Positions 24,122 to 33,286 of a stretch of DNA of 64,000 nucleotides are shown in pieces. Position numbers and translations under genes: made by a program. Source of the DNA: Mycobacterium sp. URHD0025 (lineage in GTDB: Bacteria; Actinomycetota; Actinomycetes; Mycobacteriales; Mycobacteriaceae); NCBI RefSeq assembly GCF_000426065.1, contig NZ_AUEQ01000013.1, forward strand, positions 1 to 64,000. The letters are read 5' to 3'. Numbering within the stretch: position 1 is the first letter of the stretch; every line of letters starts with the position of its first letter. The notes beneath the pieces are model-generated. The model was given only the letters and a program-made list of their open reading frames with translations. It was not told the origin of the DNA and ran no database searches.

Positions 24122-26044
24122 ATGACCTCCACTGCCGAGCACTTGCGAAACACGCTGGACGGCCGTTGGCGCGACGTCAAGAACGCCATGCGGACCACGT
24201 TGTCGGACGAGATCTTCCGGCCGCACTACACCCCCAACACCGCAATCGCCCGGGCCAAGGTGACCGAGCAGCTCAAGATCATGGCGGCGGCCGGCGCAGC
24301 CGACGACGGCTTCCGCAAAGAACACGGCGGCAACGGCAACGTCGGCGCGGCGATCACCCAGATCGAGATGCTGGCGATGAGCGACCTGTCGCTGATGGTC
24401 AAGGCCGGCGTGCAATGGGGCCTGTTCGGCGGCGCCATCGAGAATCTGGGCACCGAACGCCATCACAAGGCCTATGTGCGCCGGCTGATCGACCTGGACC
24501 TGCTGGGCTGTTTTGCGATGACCGAGACCGGCCACGGCAGCGACGTGCAATCCCTGGAGACCACCGCGACCTACGATGCGGACACCCAGGAATTCGTCAT
24601 TCACTCCCCCACGCCCACCGCGCGCAAGGACTACATCGGCGGCGCCGCCGAGACTGCCAGGGTCGCAGCGGTTTTCGCACAGCTGATCACGCCGGATGGC
24701 GAAGGGCACGGGGTGCACTGTCTGGTGGTGCCGATCCGTGACGACATGGGCAACGACATGCCCGGCGTGACGACGTCGGACTGCCACTACAAGGGCGGAC
24801 TGCCCGGCGTCGACAACGGGCGCATCGTGTTCGACCACGTGCGCGTACCGCGGGAGAACCTGCTCAACCGCTATGCCGATGTGGCGCCCGACGGCAGCTA
24901 CAGCTCACCGATCGAGAATCCGGGACGGCGGTTCTTCACCATGCTGGGCACGCTGATCCGGGGCCGGGTCACCGTGGCGGGCAGCGCCGCGGCCGCCGCG
25001 CGGGTGGCGCTGGACATCGCCACCCGATATGCGTTGGAACGCAGGCAGTTCGAAGCACCCAAGAGCAACGAGGAAGTCCTGATCATGGACTACCTGGTAC
25101 ATCAACGGCGGCTGCTGCCGCTGATCGCCAAGTCCTATGCCCTGCAGTTCGCCCAGAACGAACTGGTGGCCAAATGCCATGAGCTACAGACCTCCGACGA
25201 TCCCGATGCCGAGGAGCAGCGCGAACTGGAGGCCCGCGCGGCCGGGCTGAAAGCCGCCAACACCTGGCATGCCAGCCGTGCCATCCAGGAAGCGCGTGAG
25301 GCCTGTGGCGGCGCAGGCTATCTCGCCGAGAACCGGCTGATCGCGTTGCGCGCCGACACCGACGTGTTCACCACGTTCGAGGGCGACAACCATGTGCTCA
25401 CCCAACTGGTGGCCAAAGAACTGCTCACCGCCTACGCCGACGACATCAAGGGCATGAGCCCGGTCGAATGGGTCCGGTTCGCGGCCAACTTCGCCGGTGA
25501 GCGGGTGCTCAAACGCACTGCGGCCGAGACCATCATCCAGACGGTCCTGGACGCCCGCCAGGACAACGAGGAGGAAGGCAGCCTGTTCAACCGGGGCACC
25601 CAGGTCAAGATGTTCGAGGACCGCGAGCAGTACATGTTGGCCTCGGTGGCGCGCCGGCTGCAGGGCAAGGCCAAGGAGATGTCGGCCTTCGACGCGTTCA
25701 ACGCCGTCCAGGACCATGTGCTGCATGCCGCGCAGGCGCACATCGACCGAGTCGTCTTGGAAGCGTTCGTCGCCGGCATCGACGCCTGCGAGGACGAGAC
25801 GGCCCGCGAGCTTCTCGGCGATGTCTGCGATCTGTATGCATTGTCGGTGATCGAGCAGGACAAGGCCTGGTTCATCGAGCACAGGTTCTTGTCCACCGAA
25901 CGCGCCAAGGCCGTCACGCGCGGGATCAACGAACGGTGCCGCTCACTGCGCCCGCACGTCGAAACCCTCGTCGACGGATTCGGCATTCCCGAGCAGCTGC
26001 GCTACGCGGCGATGCTCGACCCCGCCGAGCTGGTCAACGGCTGA
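24122..26044 (+). CDS. acyl-CoA oxidase/dehydrogenase-family flavoprotein
   Basis: 640 residues, longer than plain acyl-CoA dehydrogenases (about 390) and close to acyl-CoA oxidases. FAD region: CFAMTETGHGSDVQSLETTA and SPTPTARKDYIGGAA; C-terminal part: EACGGAGYLAENRLIALRAD followed by TTFEGDNHVLTQLVAKELL, the acyl-CoA-oxidase hallmark. The catalytic Glu would lie in the latter motif. A C-terminal helical extension (QDHVLHAAQAHIDRVVLEAF) resembles the ACOX C domain. ATG 24122 follows a TACCGT box by 5 bases, so the mRNA may be leaderless. Catalyses the first, FAD-dependent step of fatty acyl-CoA beta-oxidation; chain length unknown. Confidence 0.88.
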   Translation: MTSTAEHLRNTLDGRWRDVKNAMRTTLSDEIFRPHYTPNTAIARAKVTEQLKIMAAAGAADDGFRKEHGGNGNVGAAITQIEMLAMSDLSLMVKAGVQWGLFGGAIENLGTERHHKAYVRRLIDLDLLGCFAMTETGHGSDVQSLETTATYDADTQEFVIHSPTPTARKDYIGGAAETARVAAVFAQLITPDGEGHGVHCLVVPIRDDMGNDMPGVTTSDCHYKGGLPGVDNGRIVFDHVRVPRENLLNRYADVAPDGSYSSPIENPGRRFFTMLGTLIRGRVTVAGSAAAAARVALDIATRYALERRQFEAPKSNEEVLIMDYLVHQRRLLPLIAKSYALQFAQNELVAKCHELQTSDDPDAEEQRELEARAAGLKAANTWHASRAIQEAREACGGAGYLAENRLIALRADTDVFTTFEGDNHVLTQLVAKELLTAYADDIKGMSPVEWVRFAANFAGERVLKRTAAETIIQTVLDARQDNEEEGSLFNRGTQVKMFEDREQYMLASVARRLQGKAKEMSAFDAFNAVQDHVLHAAQAHIDRVVLEAFVAGIDACEDETARELLGDVCDLYALSVIEQDKAWFIEHRFLSTERAKAVTRGINERCRSLRPHVETLVDGFGIPEQLRYAAMLDPAELVNG

Positions 26045-26050
26045 GGTGCC

Positions 26051-26542
26051 TCACGGTTTCGGAAGCGGGTCGACGGCAACCAGTTTGCCGTCGTCCCCGA
26101 TCCGGAACCGCACGGTGGCGATACCGGTCGGCGACTTCGGCGAGTCCTGCCCCTGCTGCCACTGGTAGTTCACCACCACGGTGTCGTCGGCGTTGGTGAC
26201 CACGTTGATGTAGGGCCGCGGCTCCGGAGTGGCCGGGCCGATCGGGGTCTGGCGGTCGAAGAACAGCAGCTGCCCGACGCTGTTGGGCTCGGGGTTGCTC
26301 TGCCCCACCTGCACCCAGTACAGCCGGCAGTTGCTGGTGTGGCCGGTGTTGACCTGCGTCCACTGCCGGCCCGCTTCGGGCGCGGGCAATTTGGCGATCT
26401 GATCGGCGATCGTGTCGGCGCTGGGACCATCCGACGGAGCGCAGGTATCCGGCTTCGGCGGTGGTGCCGACGGCGGACTCCAGCCGCAACCGACTGCGAC
26501 GAGACCGACGAATGCGACGATGGCGATCAGCCGTGGGTGCAC
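26051..26542 (-). CDS. lppP: LppP/LprE-family lipoprotein
   Basis: 163 residues. Signal AIVAFVGLVAVGCGWSPPSA with lipobox VGC, then a Pro-rich spacer and a secreted domain: CAPSDGPSADTIADQIAKLP, WTQVNTGHTSNCRLYWVQVG, LFFDRQTPIGPATPEPRPYI and VNYQWQQGQDSP. These are the conserved blocks of the mycobacterial LppP/LprE family, with a cysteine pair outside the lipobox. It stops 6 bases from the convergent acyl-CoA oxidase. Function in the envelope unknown; the name is taken from recalled M. tuberculosis lppP (Rv2330c), which lies in the matching genomic position. Confidence 0.75.
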   Translation of the reverse strand: MHPRLIAIVAFVGLVAVGCGWSPPSAPPPKPDTCAPSDGPSADTIADQIAKLPAPEAGRQWTQVNTGHTSNCRLYWVQVGQSNPEPNSVGQLLFFDRQTPIGPATPEPRPYINVVTNADDTVVVNYQWQQGQDSPKSPTGIATVRFRIGDDGKLVAVDPLPKP

Positions 26543-26662
26543 ACCCCGAGGGTAGCGAACTGTTGCGGTTCAGCGACTGGGCTGACGACGGCGCGTCGAT
26601 AGGTGACACTGTGTGCGGTCCGACGACGGATCCGCTCACTCACCGACCCCAAGGAGACACTG

Positions 26663-26977
26663 ATGGCCTGGTTCCTCGCCATGGAAGGCCCCGCCAACAA
26701 GGCCGTGCTGTACCAACTGCAGGAATCAGTCAACGTCCAACAGCTCGCCGAGGAGATGTCCAGCGCGGCCACCCTCGATCGCGCCGTTCCAGTCCCGGCC
26801 GTGCTGGCCAACAACAGGCAACAGGTGACGGTGTACGTGCGGCCGGCGGCCTGGGGCGTGTGGACGTTCTATCAATTGTCCGAAGAGGAGCGGAAAGCGC
26901 TCGCGTCGGCCTCCAATCCACTGGTGGAGGCGCTCACCCAGGCGGCCCGTCAGGCTCAGGCCCGGTCCCAGCAATAG
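26663..26977 (+). CDS. small conserved hypothetical protein
   Basis: 104 residues starting at ATG 26663 after a good ribosome site (AAGGAG, 7 bases away). Soluble, with MAWFLAMEGPANKAVLYQLQ, a helix NVQQLAEEMSSA, a beta region ANNRQQVTVYVRPAAWGVWT and a basic/Gln-rich end RQAQARSQQ. No domain recognised. It lies between the LppP-type lipoprotein and tRNA-Asn. The coding frame is GC-typical and has a strong start, so it is likely real. Confidence 0.7.
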   Translation: MAWFLAMEGPANKAVLYQLQESVNVQQLAEEMSSAATLDRAVPVPAVLANNRQQVTVYVRPAAWGVWTFYQLSEEERKALASASNPLVEALTQAARQAQARSQQ

Positions 26978-26998
26978 GCCGGGGTGTTCGAGAACTTG

Positions 26999-27071
26999 CT
27001 CCCCCGGATGGACTCGAACCATCAACCGCCCGATTAACAGTCGGGAGCTCTGCCAATTGAGCTACAGGGGA
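26999..27071 (-). tRNA. asnT: tRNA-Asn (GTT)
   Basis: On the minus strand a 73-base cloverleaf: acceptor TCCCCTG pairs with CGGGGGA (one T-G pair), D arm AGCTCAATTGGCAGAGCT, anticodon stem-loop CCCGACTGTTAATCGGG with anticodon GTT, and T arm GGTTCGAGTCC. The discriminator is G. CA follows the discriminator in the genome, so CCA may be completed by nucleotidyltransferase. No introns. Confidence 0.95.
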
Positions 27072-27264
27072 CTACCTTCCGCGGAAGCTCCGCGGCCGAG
27101 CGTTGACTCTAGCGTACGCACCGCCGCTGTCGCCAACTCGCTCCCAGACGGGCGCGCCGAGGCTGCGGTGAGGCAGGATGGAACGCACACACCTGCTGTC
27201 CGGGAGCCACGCCGCCGTGGGAGGCCCGTGGCTGTGGGAGGCCCGTCGCATTGGGAGGAATACC

Positions 27265-27540
27265 GTGATCCGCTATGCCGCCGTGATCGCCGTCGGCTAC
27301 GTGCTGGGCGCCAAGGCCGGGCGACGCCGCTACGAGCAGATCGCCAGTACCTACCGCGCCGTGGCCGCCAATCCGGCCACCAAAGCGGTTCTGGACGCCG
27401 GCCGGCGCAAGATCGCCAACCGGGTGTCGCCGGATCCGGAGTTCCTCACGTTGACCCCCATAGACGCGGAAACGTCGGTGTACTCCACGAAGGAGAGCAC
27501 CGACGTTTCGGAGACCCGCTCGAACAGGTCGAGCTGGTAG
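27265..27540 (+). CDS. small YtxH-like membrane-anchored protein
   Basis: 91 residues. GTG start at 27265 has GGGAGGAA 8-15 bases upstream. One short N-terminal hydrophobic segment (IRYAAVIAVGYVLGAKAGRR) ends in a Gly/Arg-rich turn like YtxH-type proteins, then a helix YEQIASTYRAVAANPATKAV and a polar tail. Neighbouring open frame upstream (27178) lacks such a start. Unknown role; probably a cytoplasmic-face membrane-associated helper. Ends two bases before the stop of the convergent secreted-protein gene. Confidence 0.7.
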   Translation: MIRYAAVIAVGYVLGAKAGRRRYEQIASTYRAVAANPATKAVLDAGRRKIANRVSPDPEFLTLTPIDAETSVYSTKESTDVSETRSNRSSW

Positions 27541-27542
27541 GG

Positions 27543-27875
27543 CTAGCCGATTCCCTGATTGATCGAGGTACCCGGCAGCAGCGGACCGGTGGAGACCCCG
27601 ATCCCGGGGCCGTTGCTTCCACCGCCGCCGACCCACGGTGTTCCGATCTGGGCGGGCATGCCGTTGGAGTAGGACAGGCACTTGCCGTCCTCCTTGCTGC
27701 CGAACCAGGCCAGGCAGGCCGGCTGGGCCGTGACCTGGACACCTGAGGTGGGCGCGGGTGCGGACGTCGCGAGGAACGCCGGGGCGGCCACCGTCGCGCC
27801 TGTGGCCAGCGCAAATGCGCCTGCAGCGACGTACCGCCGCGTCTGCGTACTGAACAGTGTCACCAGATTGGTCAC
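27543..27875 (-). CDS. small secreted protein
   Basis: 110 residues. Signal peptide YVAAGAFALATGATVAAPAF, then VTAQPACLAWFGSKEDGKCL, one cysteine pair, SNGMPAQIGTPWVGGGG and a Gly/Pro tail. The compact Cys-pair domain resembles small exported mycobacterial proteins of unknown function (I believe Rv2342 is the counterpart just before dnaG). Start ATG at 27875. Downstream of dnaG in the opposite direction is nothing; it precedes the dnaG stop by 62 bases on the same strand, read after it. Confidence 0.65.
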   Translation of the reverse strand: MTNLVTLFSTQTRRYVAAGAFALATGATVAAPAFLATSAPAPTSGVQVTAQPACLAWFGSKEDGKCLSYSNGMPAQIGTPWVGGGGSNGPGIGVSTGPLLPGTSINQGIG

Positions 27876-27937
27876 CGGGTTGGCCTCTTTCCACGTGTAG
27901 GTGCCCGACTCCGGTCACCCTATCGCGATGCGGCCGA

Positions 27938-29854
27938 TCACGCAGTCAGGTCGTCGCCGCTGGCTTGCTCGAGCAGGCTGCGCCGGTAGGACTCCATGGC
28001 CACGAGGTCACCGAACAGGGCGTGATACTCGTCTCCCTGCTCCACCGGCGACATGCGTTGCAGCTTGGACTTCACCTCGGCGATCTGACGACCTACCCAG
28101 ACTTCCTGCAGGCGGGCGAGCACGCTGCTGATGTAGCGCGGTAGGTGCTCGTCGTCCTCGACGTTGATGGCCTCCACACCCAGCTCGTTGATCAGGCTGG
28201 CCGCCGCCGGGGAGGTGGTCTGCTCGCGGACCACCTCGATCCACTGGGCACCGGACTGGCCCGATGCCATGCCACCCGCCGCCTCGATCGCCGACCGCAC
28301 CGCGGCGTACCCGGGGTGGGTGAAGCTCTCCACGGTCAGCGAGTCGAAGACCGGCCCGGCGATCGCCGGATACTGCAGGCCGGCCTTGAGTGCTTCGCGC
28401 TGCGGCCACAGCGTCGGATCGGTCGGATTGGGCCGGCCGATGGGTGAGGGTGACGGGGCCGCGGCAGGACGGGCCTGCCGTCCCGCGGGCTGACGCCGGG
28501 AGTCCTTGCGGCCCCCGCCGGCTTCCTCCCGCACCCGGCCGATCACCTGTGCGACGTTGTCCCAGCCGACCCAGCCGGCCAGCTGCCTGGCGTACTCGTC
28601 GCGCAGGGTCTGATCCTTGATCCGGGCCGCGATGGGCACGCAGCGCCGCAACGCGGCGACGCGACCCTCGGCACTGTCGAGATCGTGTTCGGCCAGTGCA
28701 CTGCGAATCACGAACTCGAACAACGGAGTTCGTCGTGCCACCAGGTCGCGCACGGCGGCGTCGCCGGACCGCAGCCGGAGATCGCACGGATCCATACCGT
28801 CGGGAGCCACCGCCACGAACGACTGTCCTGACAGGTTCTGCTCACCCTCGAACGCTTTGACCGCGGCAGCCTGGCCGGCCGCGTCACCGTCGAACACGTA
28901 GATCAGCTCACCGCGGAAGAAGTTGTCGTCCATCATCAGCCGGCGCAGCATCGAGAGGTGCTGCTCGCCGAATGCGGTGCCGCACGAGGCCACCGCGGTG
29001 GTGACGCCGGCCATGTGCATGGCCATCACGTCGGTATAGCCCTCGACGACGACGGCCTGATGCCCCTTGGCGATGTCCCGTTTGGCACGGTCCAGGCCGA
29101 ACAGCACCTGCGACTTCTTGTAGAGCACCGTCTCGGGGGTGTTGACGTATTTGGCCTGGTTCTGGTCGTCGTCGAACAACCGGCGCGCACCGAAACCGAT
29201 GGTCTCGCCCGAGGACACCCGGATGGGCCACAGCAGGCGACGATGGAACCGGTCCATCGGCCCGCGCTTGCCCTCGCGGCTGAGCCCCGCGGCCTCCAGC
29301 TCCTTGAACTCGAAACCCTTGCGCAACAGGTGTTTTGTCAACGTGTCCCAACCCGACGGCGCGAAACCGCACCCGAACTGGGCGGCCGCGGCGGCGTCGA
29401 AGTTGCGCTCGGTCAGGTACTTGCGGGCTTCCGCCGCCTCATCGGAGGCCAACGCCTCGGCATAGAACTCCTGAGCGGCGGCGTTGGCGGCCAGCAACCG
29501 GCTGCGGCTGCCCCGGTCACGCTGGACATTGGTGGTCGACGAACCGGTGTAGGTGACGGTGTAGCCGACCCGGTCGGCCAGCAACTCGACCGCCTCGACG
29601 AAGGTGACGTGCTCGATCTTCTGGATGAAGGCGTACACGTCGCCGCCCTCGCCACAACCGAAGCAATGGAAGTGGCCGTGATTCGGCCGCACGTGAAATG
29701 ACGGCGACTTCTCGTCATGGAACGGGCACAGGCCCTTCATCGAGTCGGCCCCGGCCCGCCTCAACTGAACGTAGTCACCGACGACATCCTCGATGCGAAC
29801 CTTTTCACGAATGGCCGCGATATCGCGATCAGAAATCCGGCCGGCCACCGGCAT
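27938..29854 (-). CDS. dnaG: DNA primase
   Basis: 638 residues. Domain order: CHC2 zinc finger (CPFHDEKSPSFHV, HCFGCGEGGD, about residues 40-65), then the RNA-polymerase domain with catalytic acidic motif VVVEGYTDVMAMHMAG and Toprim ELIYVFDGDAAGQAA, then a helicase-binding C-terminal domain (from about 480). Size is typical (M. tuberculosis about 639). ATG start 29854. It makes RNA primers for lagging-strand replication. Upstream on the same strand is dgt, 67 bases away, so the two may share a transcript. A Gly/Arg-rich linker (GGGRKDSRRQPAGRQARPAA) precedes the C-terminal domain. Confidence 0.95.
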   Translation of the reverse strand: MPVAGRISDRDIAAIREKVRIEDVVGDYVQLRRAGADSMKGLCPFHDEKSPSFHVRPNHGHFHCFGCGEGGDVYAFIQKIEHVTFVEAVELLADRVGYTVTYTGSSTTNVQRDRGSRSRLLAANAAAQEFYAEALASDEAAEARKYLTERNFDAAAAAQFGCGFAPSGWDTLTKHLLRKGFEFKELEAAGLSREGKRGPMDRFHRRLLWPIRVSSGETIGFGARRLFDDDQNQAKYVNTPETVLYKKSQVLFGLDRAKRDIAKGHQAVVVEGYTDVMAMHMAGVTTAVASCGTAFGEQHLSMLRRLMMDDNFFRGELIYVFDGDAAGQAAAVKAFEGEQNLSGQSFVAVAPDGMDPCDLRLRSGDAAVRDLVARRTPLFEFVIRSALAEHDLDSAEGRVAALRRCVPIAARIKDQTLRDEYARQLAGWVGWDNVAQVIGRVREEAGGGRKDSRRQPAGRQARPAAAPSPSPIGRPNPTDPTLWPQREALKAGLQYPAIAGPVFDSLTVESFTHPGYAAVRSAIEAAGGMASGQSGAQWIEVVREQTTSPAAASLINELGVEAINVEDDEHLPRYISSVLARLQEVWVGRQIAEVKSKLQRMSPVEQGDEYHALFGDLVAMESYRRSLLEQASGDDLTA

Positions 29855-29921
29855 AGTCTATGCGTGCGCCGATGCCGCGCTCACACCGTTCGCGCCACCG
29901 GTCCGCGTCGACAGTCCGGAC

Positions 29922-31196
29922 TCAGCCGAGCGGCCGCGGCGAGCGCGCCTCGTGCACGCGTTCCAGCCGGCTCTCGGTGTAGGACGCGATCTGATCGACC
30001 ACCACGCGCAGCTTGGCGCCGTCGTCGGCCGCCAGATCGAACTCGGGCGCGAACTGCGGGTCCAGGCTGCCAGGGGCCTGCGCCCACAGCGCCAGGGCCA
30101 CCTCATGGATGAGCGTGCGCTGATCGGCCTGGATCTGCAGGTGCCGGTGGTCGGACATGATGAACTGCAGCGCCAGCATCTTGAGCAGCACCACCTCGGC
30201 ACGCACCAGCGGCGGCACCGCCAGATCCGCATCGAAACGCCGCAGCGGCTTGTCGCCGGCCACGGCCCGGGTCCGCGTGATCGCCGCATTGGCGAACCGC
30301 CCGACGAGTTCACTGGTCAGCGTTTTCAGTGCGACCGAGGAGGCCAAGGTTCCGTCGTACTTGCCCACCGCGGCCACCACCGGCACCTGGGACAACCGTT
30401 CCGCGGCCGCCAGCAGATCGTCGTGCGTGACGCTGGGAAAGGACCTGGCGCCCAGATCCGCGAGCGAGGCCGCGGCGTCGCGATCGCCGAGCACCCGCAG
30501 GTCGATACGCCCGGAGATGACCCCGTCCTCGACGTCGTGCACCGAATAGGCGACGTCGTCGGCCCAGTCCATCACCTGGGCTTCCAGGCACGGCCGCTCG
30601 GCCGGAGCACCGGCGCGCACCCAGGCGGCGGCCTCGGCGTCGTCGTCGTAGAAGCCGTACTTCCTCCGGGTGCCGAAGCTCGGCCACGGATACTTGGCCA
30701 CCGCGTCCAGCGCCGCCCGTGTGAGATTCAGCCCAGCCGAACGACCCTCGGCGTCAAGAACTTTGGGCTCCAACCTGGTGAGGATCCGGAAGTTCTGCGC
30801 ATTGCCCTCGAACCCACCGAACGCTTTGGCGATCTCGTCGAGCGCACGCTCACCGTTGTGCCCGTACGGCGGGTGCCCGATGTCGTGGGCAAGCCCGGCC
30901 AGATCCACCAGGTCGGGATCGCAGCCCAGCCCGACCGCCATACCCCGGCCGATCTGGGCCACCTCGAGTGAATGGGTGAGCCGGGTGCGCGGGGTGTCAC
31001 CATGCCGCGGCCCGACCACCTGGGTCTTGTCGGCCAGCCGCCGCAGCGCCGCGCTGTGCAACACGCGGGCCCGGTCGCGGGCGAAGTCGGTTCGGTGCTC
31101 GGTGTCGGTCCCGGGCAGCGCAGCACCCTTCGGCGCCTCGACCACCAGACGTTGCCGGTCGAAGTCGTCATACCAGGACTGCGTATCCGCGTTCAC
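29922..31196 (-). CDS. dgt: deoxyguanosinetriphosphate triphosphohydrolase-like protein
   Basis: 424 residues of the HD superfamily. The H...HD...D metal site is seen in RTRLTHSLEVAQIGRGMA, AHDIGHPPYGHNGERALDE and MDWADDVAYSVHDVEDG. dGTPases cleave dNTPs to nucleoside and tripolyphosphate and trim dNTP pools. The GTG at 31196 gives the N-terminus VNADTQSWYDDFDRQR, aligning with the recalled M. tuberculosis start; a GTG 12 codons upstream (31232) is 9 bases downstream of a TCTAAT box and could serve as a leaderless start. It probably shares its transcript with dnaG, linking dNTP control to replication. Confidence 0.9.
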   Translation of the reverse strand: MNADTQSWYDDFDRQRLVVEAPKGAALPGTDTEHRTDFARDRARVLHSAALRRLADKTQVVGPRHGDTPRTRLTHSLEVAQIGRGMAVGLGCDPDLVDLAGLAHDIGHPPYGHNGERALDEIAKAFGGFEGNAQNFRILTRLEPKVLDAEGRSAGLNLTRAALDAVAKYPWPSFGTRRKYGFYDDDAEAAAWVRAGAPAERPCLEAQVMDWADDVAYSVHDVEDGVISGRIDLRVLGDRDAAASLADLGARSFPSVTHDDLLAAAERLSQVPVVAAVGKYDGTLASSVALKTLTSELVGRFANAAITRTRAVAGDKPLRRFDADLAVPPLVRAEVVLLKMLALQFIMSDHRHLQIQADQRTLIHEVALALWAQAPGSLDPQFAPEFDLAADDGAKLRVVVDQIASYTESRLERVHEARSPRPLG

Positions 31197-31255
31197 CGAC
31201 GCACAGTCTGCCAGGAACCGGCGCACCGACACCGCAGCGCATTAGATTGACGGTC

Positions 31256-33286
31256 ATGCGTATCGCCCGTCTGCTGTCCATGCTGCTCGCGATCCTGACC
31301 ACCGGACTCCTGGTTGCCCCAAGCGCCGCCGCCGAACCGCCTCTGCGGCTGGCCACCCAACTGACCGACAATGCCGGGGCGCTGTCGGCGACACAGCGGG
31401 CCAATGTGCAACGCGCCCTCGACCGCTTGTACGAGACCAAGCGCATTCAGCTCTGGGTGGTGTTCGTCGACGACTTCTCCAACCAGAACCAGCTCGGCTG
31501 GGCCCGCAGCACCATTCAGCTCAGTGATCTGGGCGATGACGACGCGTTGCTGGCTGTGGCCACCAAGGCGCGTGCGTACTCGTTCCAGGTCCCCGACACG
31601 GTCCCGGGCGGCAACGCCCGTGCCGACGACATCCGGCGCAACAGCATCGAACCGGCCCTGCACCGCGACGACTGGGCGGGTGCGGCGATCGCCGCGGCCA
31701 ACGGGCTGAGCTCAGAACCCGAATCCCCCGCCACATCAGGGATCTCGTGGCCGGCAATGCTGATCGCCCTCGGCGTGGTGCTCGTGCTGGTCGGGCTGTT
31801 GTGGTGGTGGTCGCGCCGGCGCCGGGCCAAGCGACGTCACGCCGAGTTCGAGGCCGCCAAGCGGGTCGACCCGACCGACGCGAACGCCCTGGCCACCGTG
31901 CCGCTGGAGGCGCTCGACGAGCTGTCCCGCTCGATCGTGGTCGACGTCGACAACGCTGTGCGCACCAGTGCGGCCGAGCTCGAACTGGCTGTCGAGGAAT
32001 TCGGCGACAAACGCACGCAACCGTTCAGCGCGGCCCTGGCGAACGCGAAAAGTGCGCTGGCCCAAGCCTTCACCGTGCGTCAGACCCTCGATGACGATGT
32101 GCCCGAGACACCCCTGCAACAGCGCGAGCTGCTCACCAGGGTGGTGGTCTCCGCGGCCAGGGCCGACCGTGAGCTGGACGCGCAGAGTCAGGCGTTCGAG
32201 CAGTTGCGCGATCTGGTGATCAACGCACCGGCGCGCCTCGACACCATGACCCAGCAGATGGTCGATCTGACCGCCCGCATCGACCCGTCCCGACAAACGT
32301 TGGACAATCTGCACACGCAGTTCGACGCAACGGCTCTCACCTCGGTGGCGACCAATGTGGACACCGCCAAGGAGCGGCTGGCATTCGCCGATCGCAACAT
32401 CACCGATGCCCGCAGCCTGGTGTCCCGGCCGGCCACCGACCAGACCGCCTTGGTGGACGCCGTACGTTCGGCCGAGTCCGCACTCGATCAGGCCCGCACC
32501 CTGCTCGTCGCCGTGGACAGCGCCTCCTCCGACATCAACAGGGCACTGGCCGGCCTGCCCGCGGCCATCACCGATATTCAGGCCGGGATCGAACAGGCGA
32601 ATTCACTGCTGGCGCAATCGAGTACACCGCAGGCTGACCAGCTCGGCGCGGCCCGCGACGCGGCCAAGGAGGCCGCCGACATTGCCACGGCCAATGGCAA
32701 GGCCGACCCACTGGGCACGTTCACCCGATTGACCAAGGCCGACGCCGAACTCGATCAGCTGCTGGCCGGCGTTCACGAACAGCAGGAGGCCGCCGAGCGG
32801 CTGGCCCGGGCGCTGGAGCAGGCACTGTTCACCGCGCAGTCGCGGGTCAAGGCGGTGTCGGACTTCATCGAAACCCGGCGCGGGAGCATCGGTCCGGAGG
32901 CCCGCACCCGGCTGGCCGAGGCACAACGGCAGCTGCAGGCCGCCGAAGCCAAGCGCGCCTCGAATCCGAATGAGGCCGTAGCGCACGCGAATGGAGCGTC
33001 GAGTCTGGCGGCGCAGGCACAGGGCCTGGCCAACGATGACGTCCGGGCCGCGCAGCGGTCCTACACCTCGCAGTACGGCGGCGGAGGCGGGTCCGACATG
33101 GGTGCGGTGCTCGGGGGCATCCTGATCGGCAACATCCTGCGCGGCGGAGGCGGTTTCGGCGGCGGATTCGGTGGGGGCTTCGGCGGCGGATACGGGGGCG
33201 GCCGCGGCATGGGCCGTCCGACGTCCTACGGCGGATCGTCCCATTCCTCGGGCCGCAGCTACAGCGGAGGTGGCGGCCGGTTCTAG
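31256..33286 (+). CDS. large exported TPM-domain protein with coiled coil and Gly-rich tail
   Basis: 676 residues. Signal peptide ARLLSMLLAILTTGLLVAPS, then a TPM (Psb32/MOLO1-like) domain (about residues 30-150) with TQLTDNAGALSATQRANVQR and LWVVFVDDFSN. A membrane span is near residue 165 (SWPAMLIALGVVLVLVGLLW) followed by WWSRRRRAKRRH. A long cytoplasmic helical region (about 200-600), rich in Ala/Gln/Glu and coiled-coil-like, ends in GGGGFGGGFGGGFGGGYGGG, Gly/Phe/Tyr repeats. M. tuberculosis Rv2345 next to dgt is the recalled counterpart. A TTG nine bases upstream is a possible alternative start. Function unknown; membrane stress and envelope roles are inferred only from the TPM domain. 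Confidence 0.8.
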   Translation: MRIARLLSMLLAILTTGLLVAPSAAAEPPLRLATQLTDNAGALSATQRANVQRALDRLYETKRIQLWVVFVDDFSNQNQLGWARSTIQLSDLGDDDALLAVATKARAYSFQVPDTVPGGNARADDIRRNSIEPALHRDDWAGAAIAAANGLSSEPESPATSGISWPAMLIALGVVLVLVGLLWWWSRRRRAKRRHAEFEAAKRVDPTDANALATVPLEALDELSRSIVVDVDNAVRTSAAELELAVEEFGDKRTQPFSAALANAKSALAQAFTVRQTLDDDVPETPLQQRELLTRVVVSAARADRELDAQSQAFEQLRDLVINAPARLDTMTQQMVDLTARIDPSRQTLDNLHTQFDATALTSVATNVDTAKERLAFADRNITDARSLVSRPATDQTALVDAVRSAESALDQARTLLVAVDSASSDINRALAGLPAAITDIQAGIEQANSLLAQSSTPQADQLGAARDAAKEAADIATANGKADPLGTFTRLTKADAELDQLLAGVHEQQEAAERLARALEQALFTAQSRVKAVSDFIETRRGSIGPEARTRLAEAQRQLQAAEAKRASNPNEAVAHANGASSLAAQAQGLANDDVRAAQRSYTSQYGGGGGSDMGAVLGGILIGNILRGGGGFGGGFGGGFGGGYGGGRGMGRPTSYGGSSHSSGRSYSGGGGRF

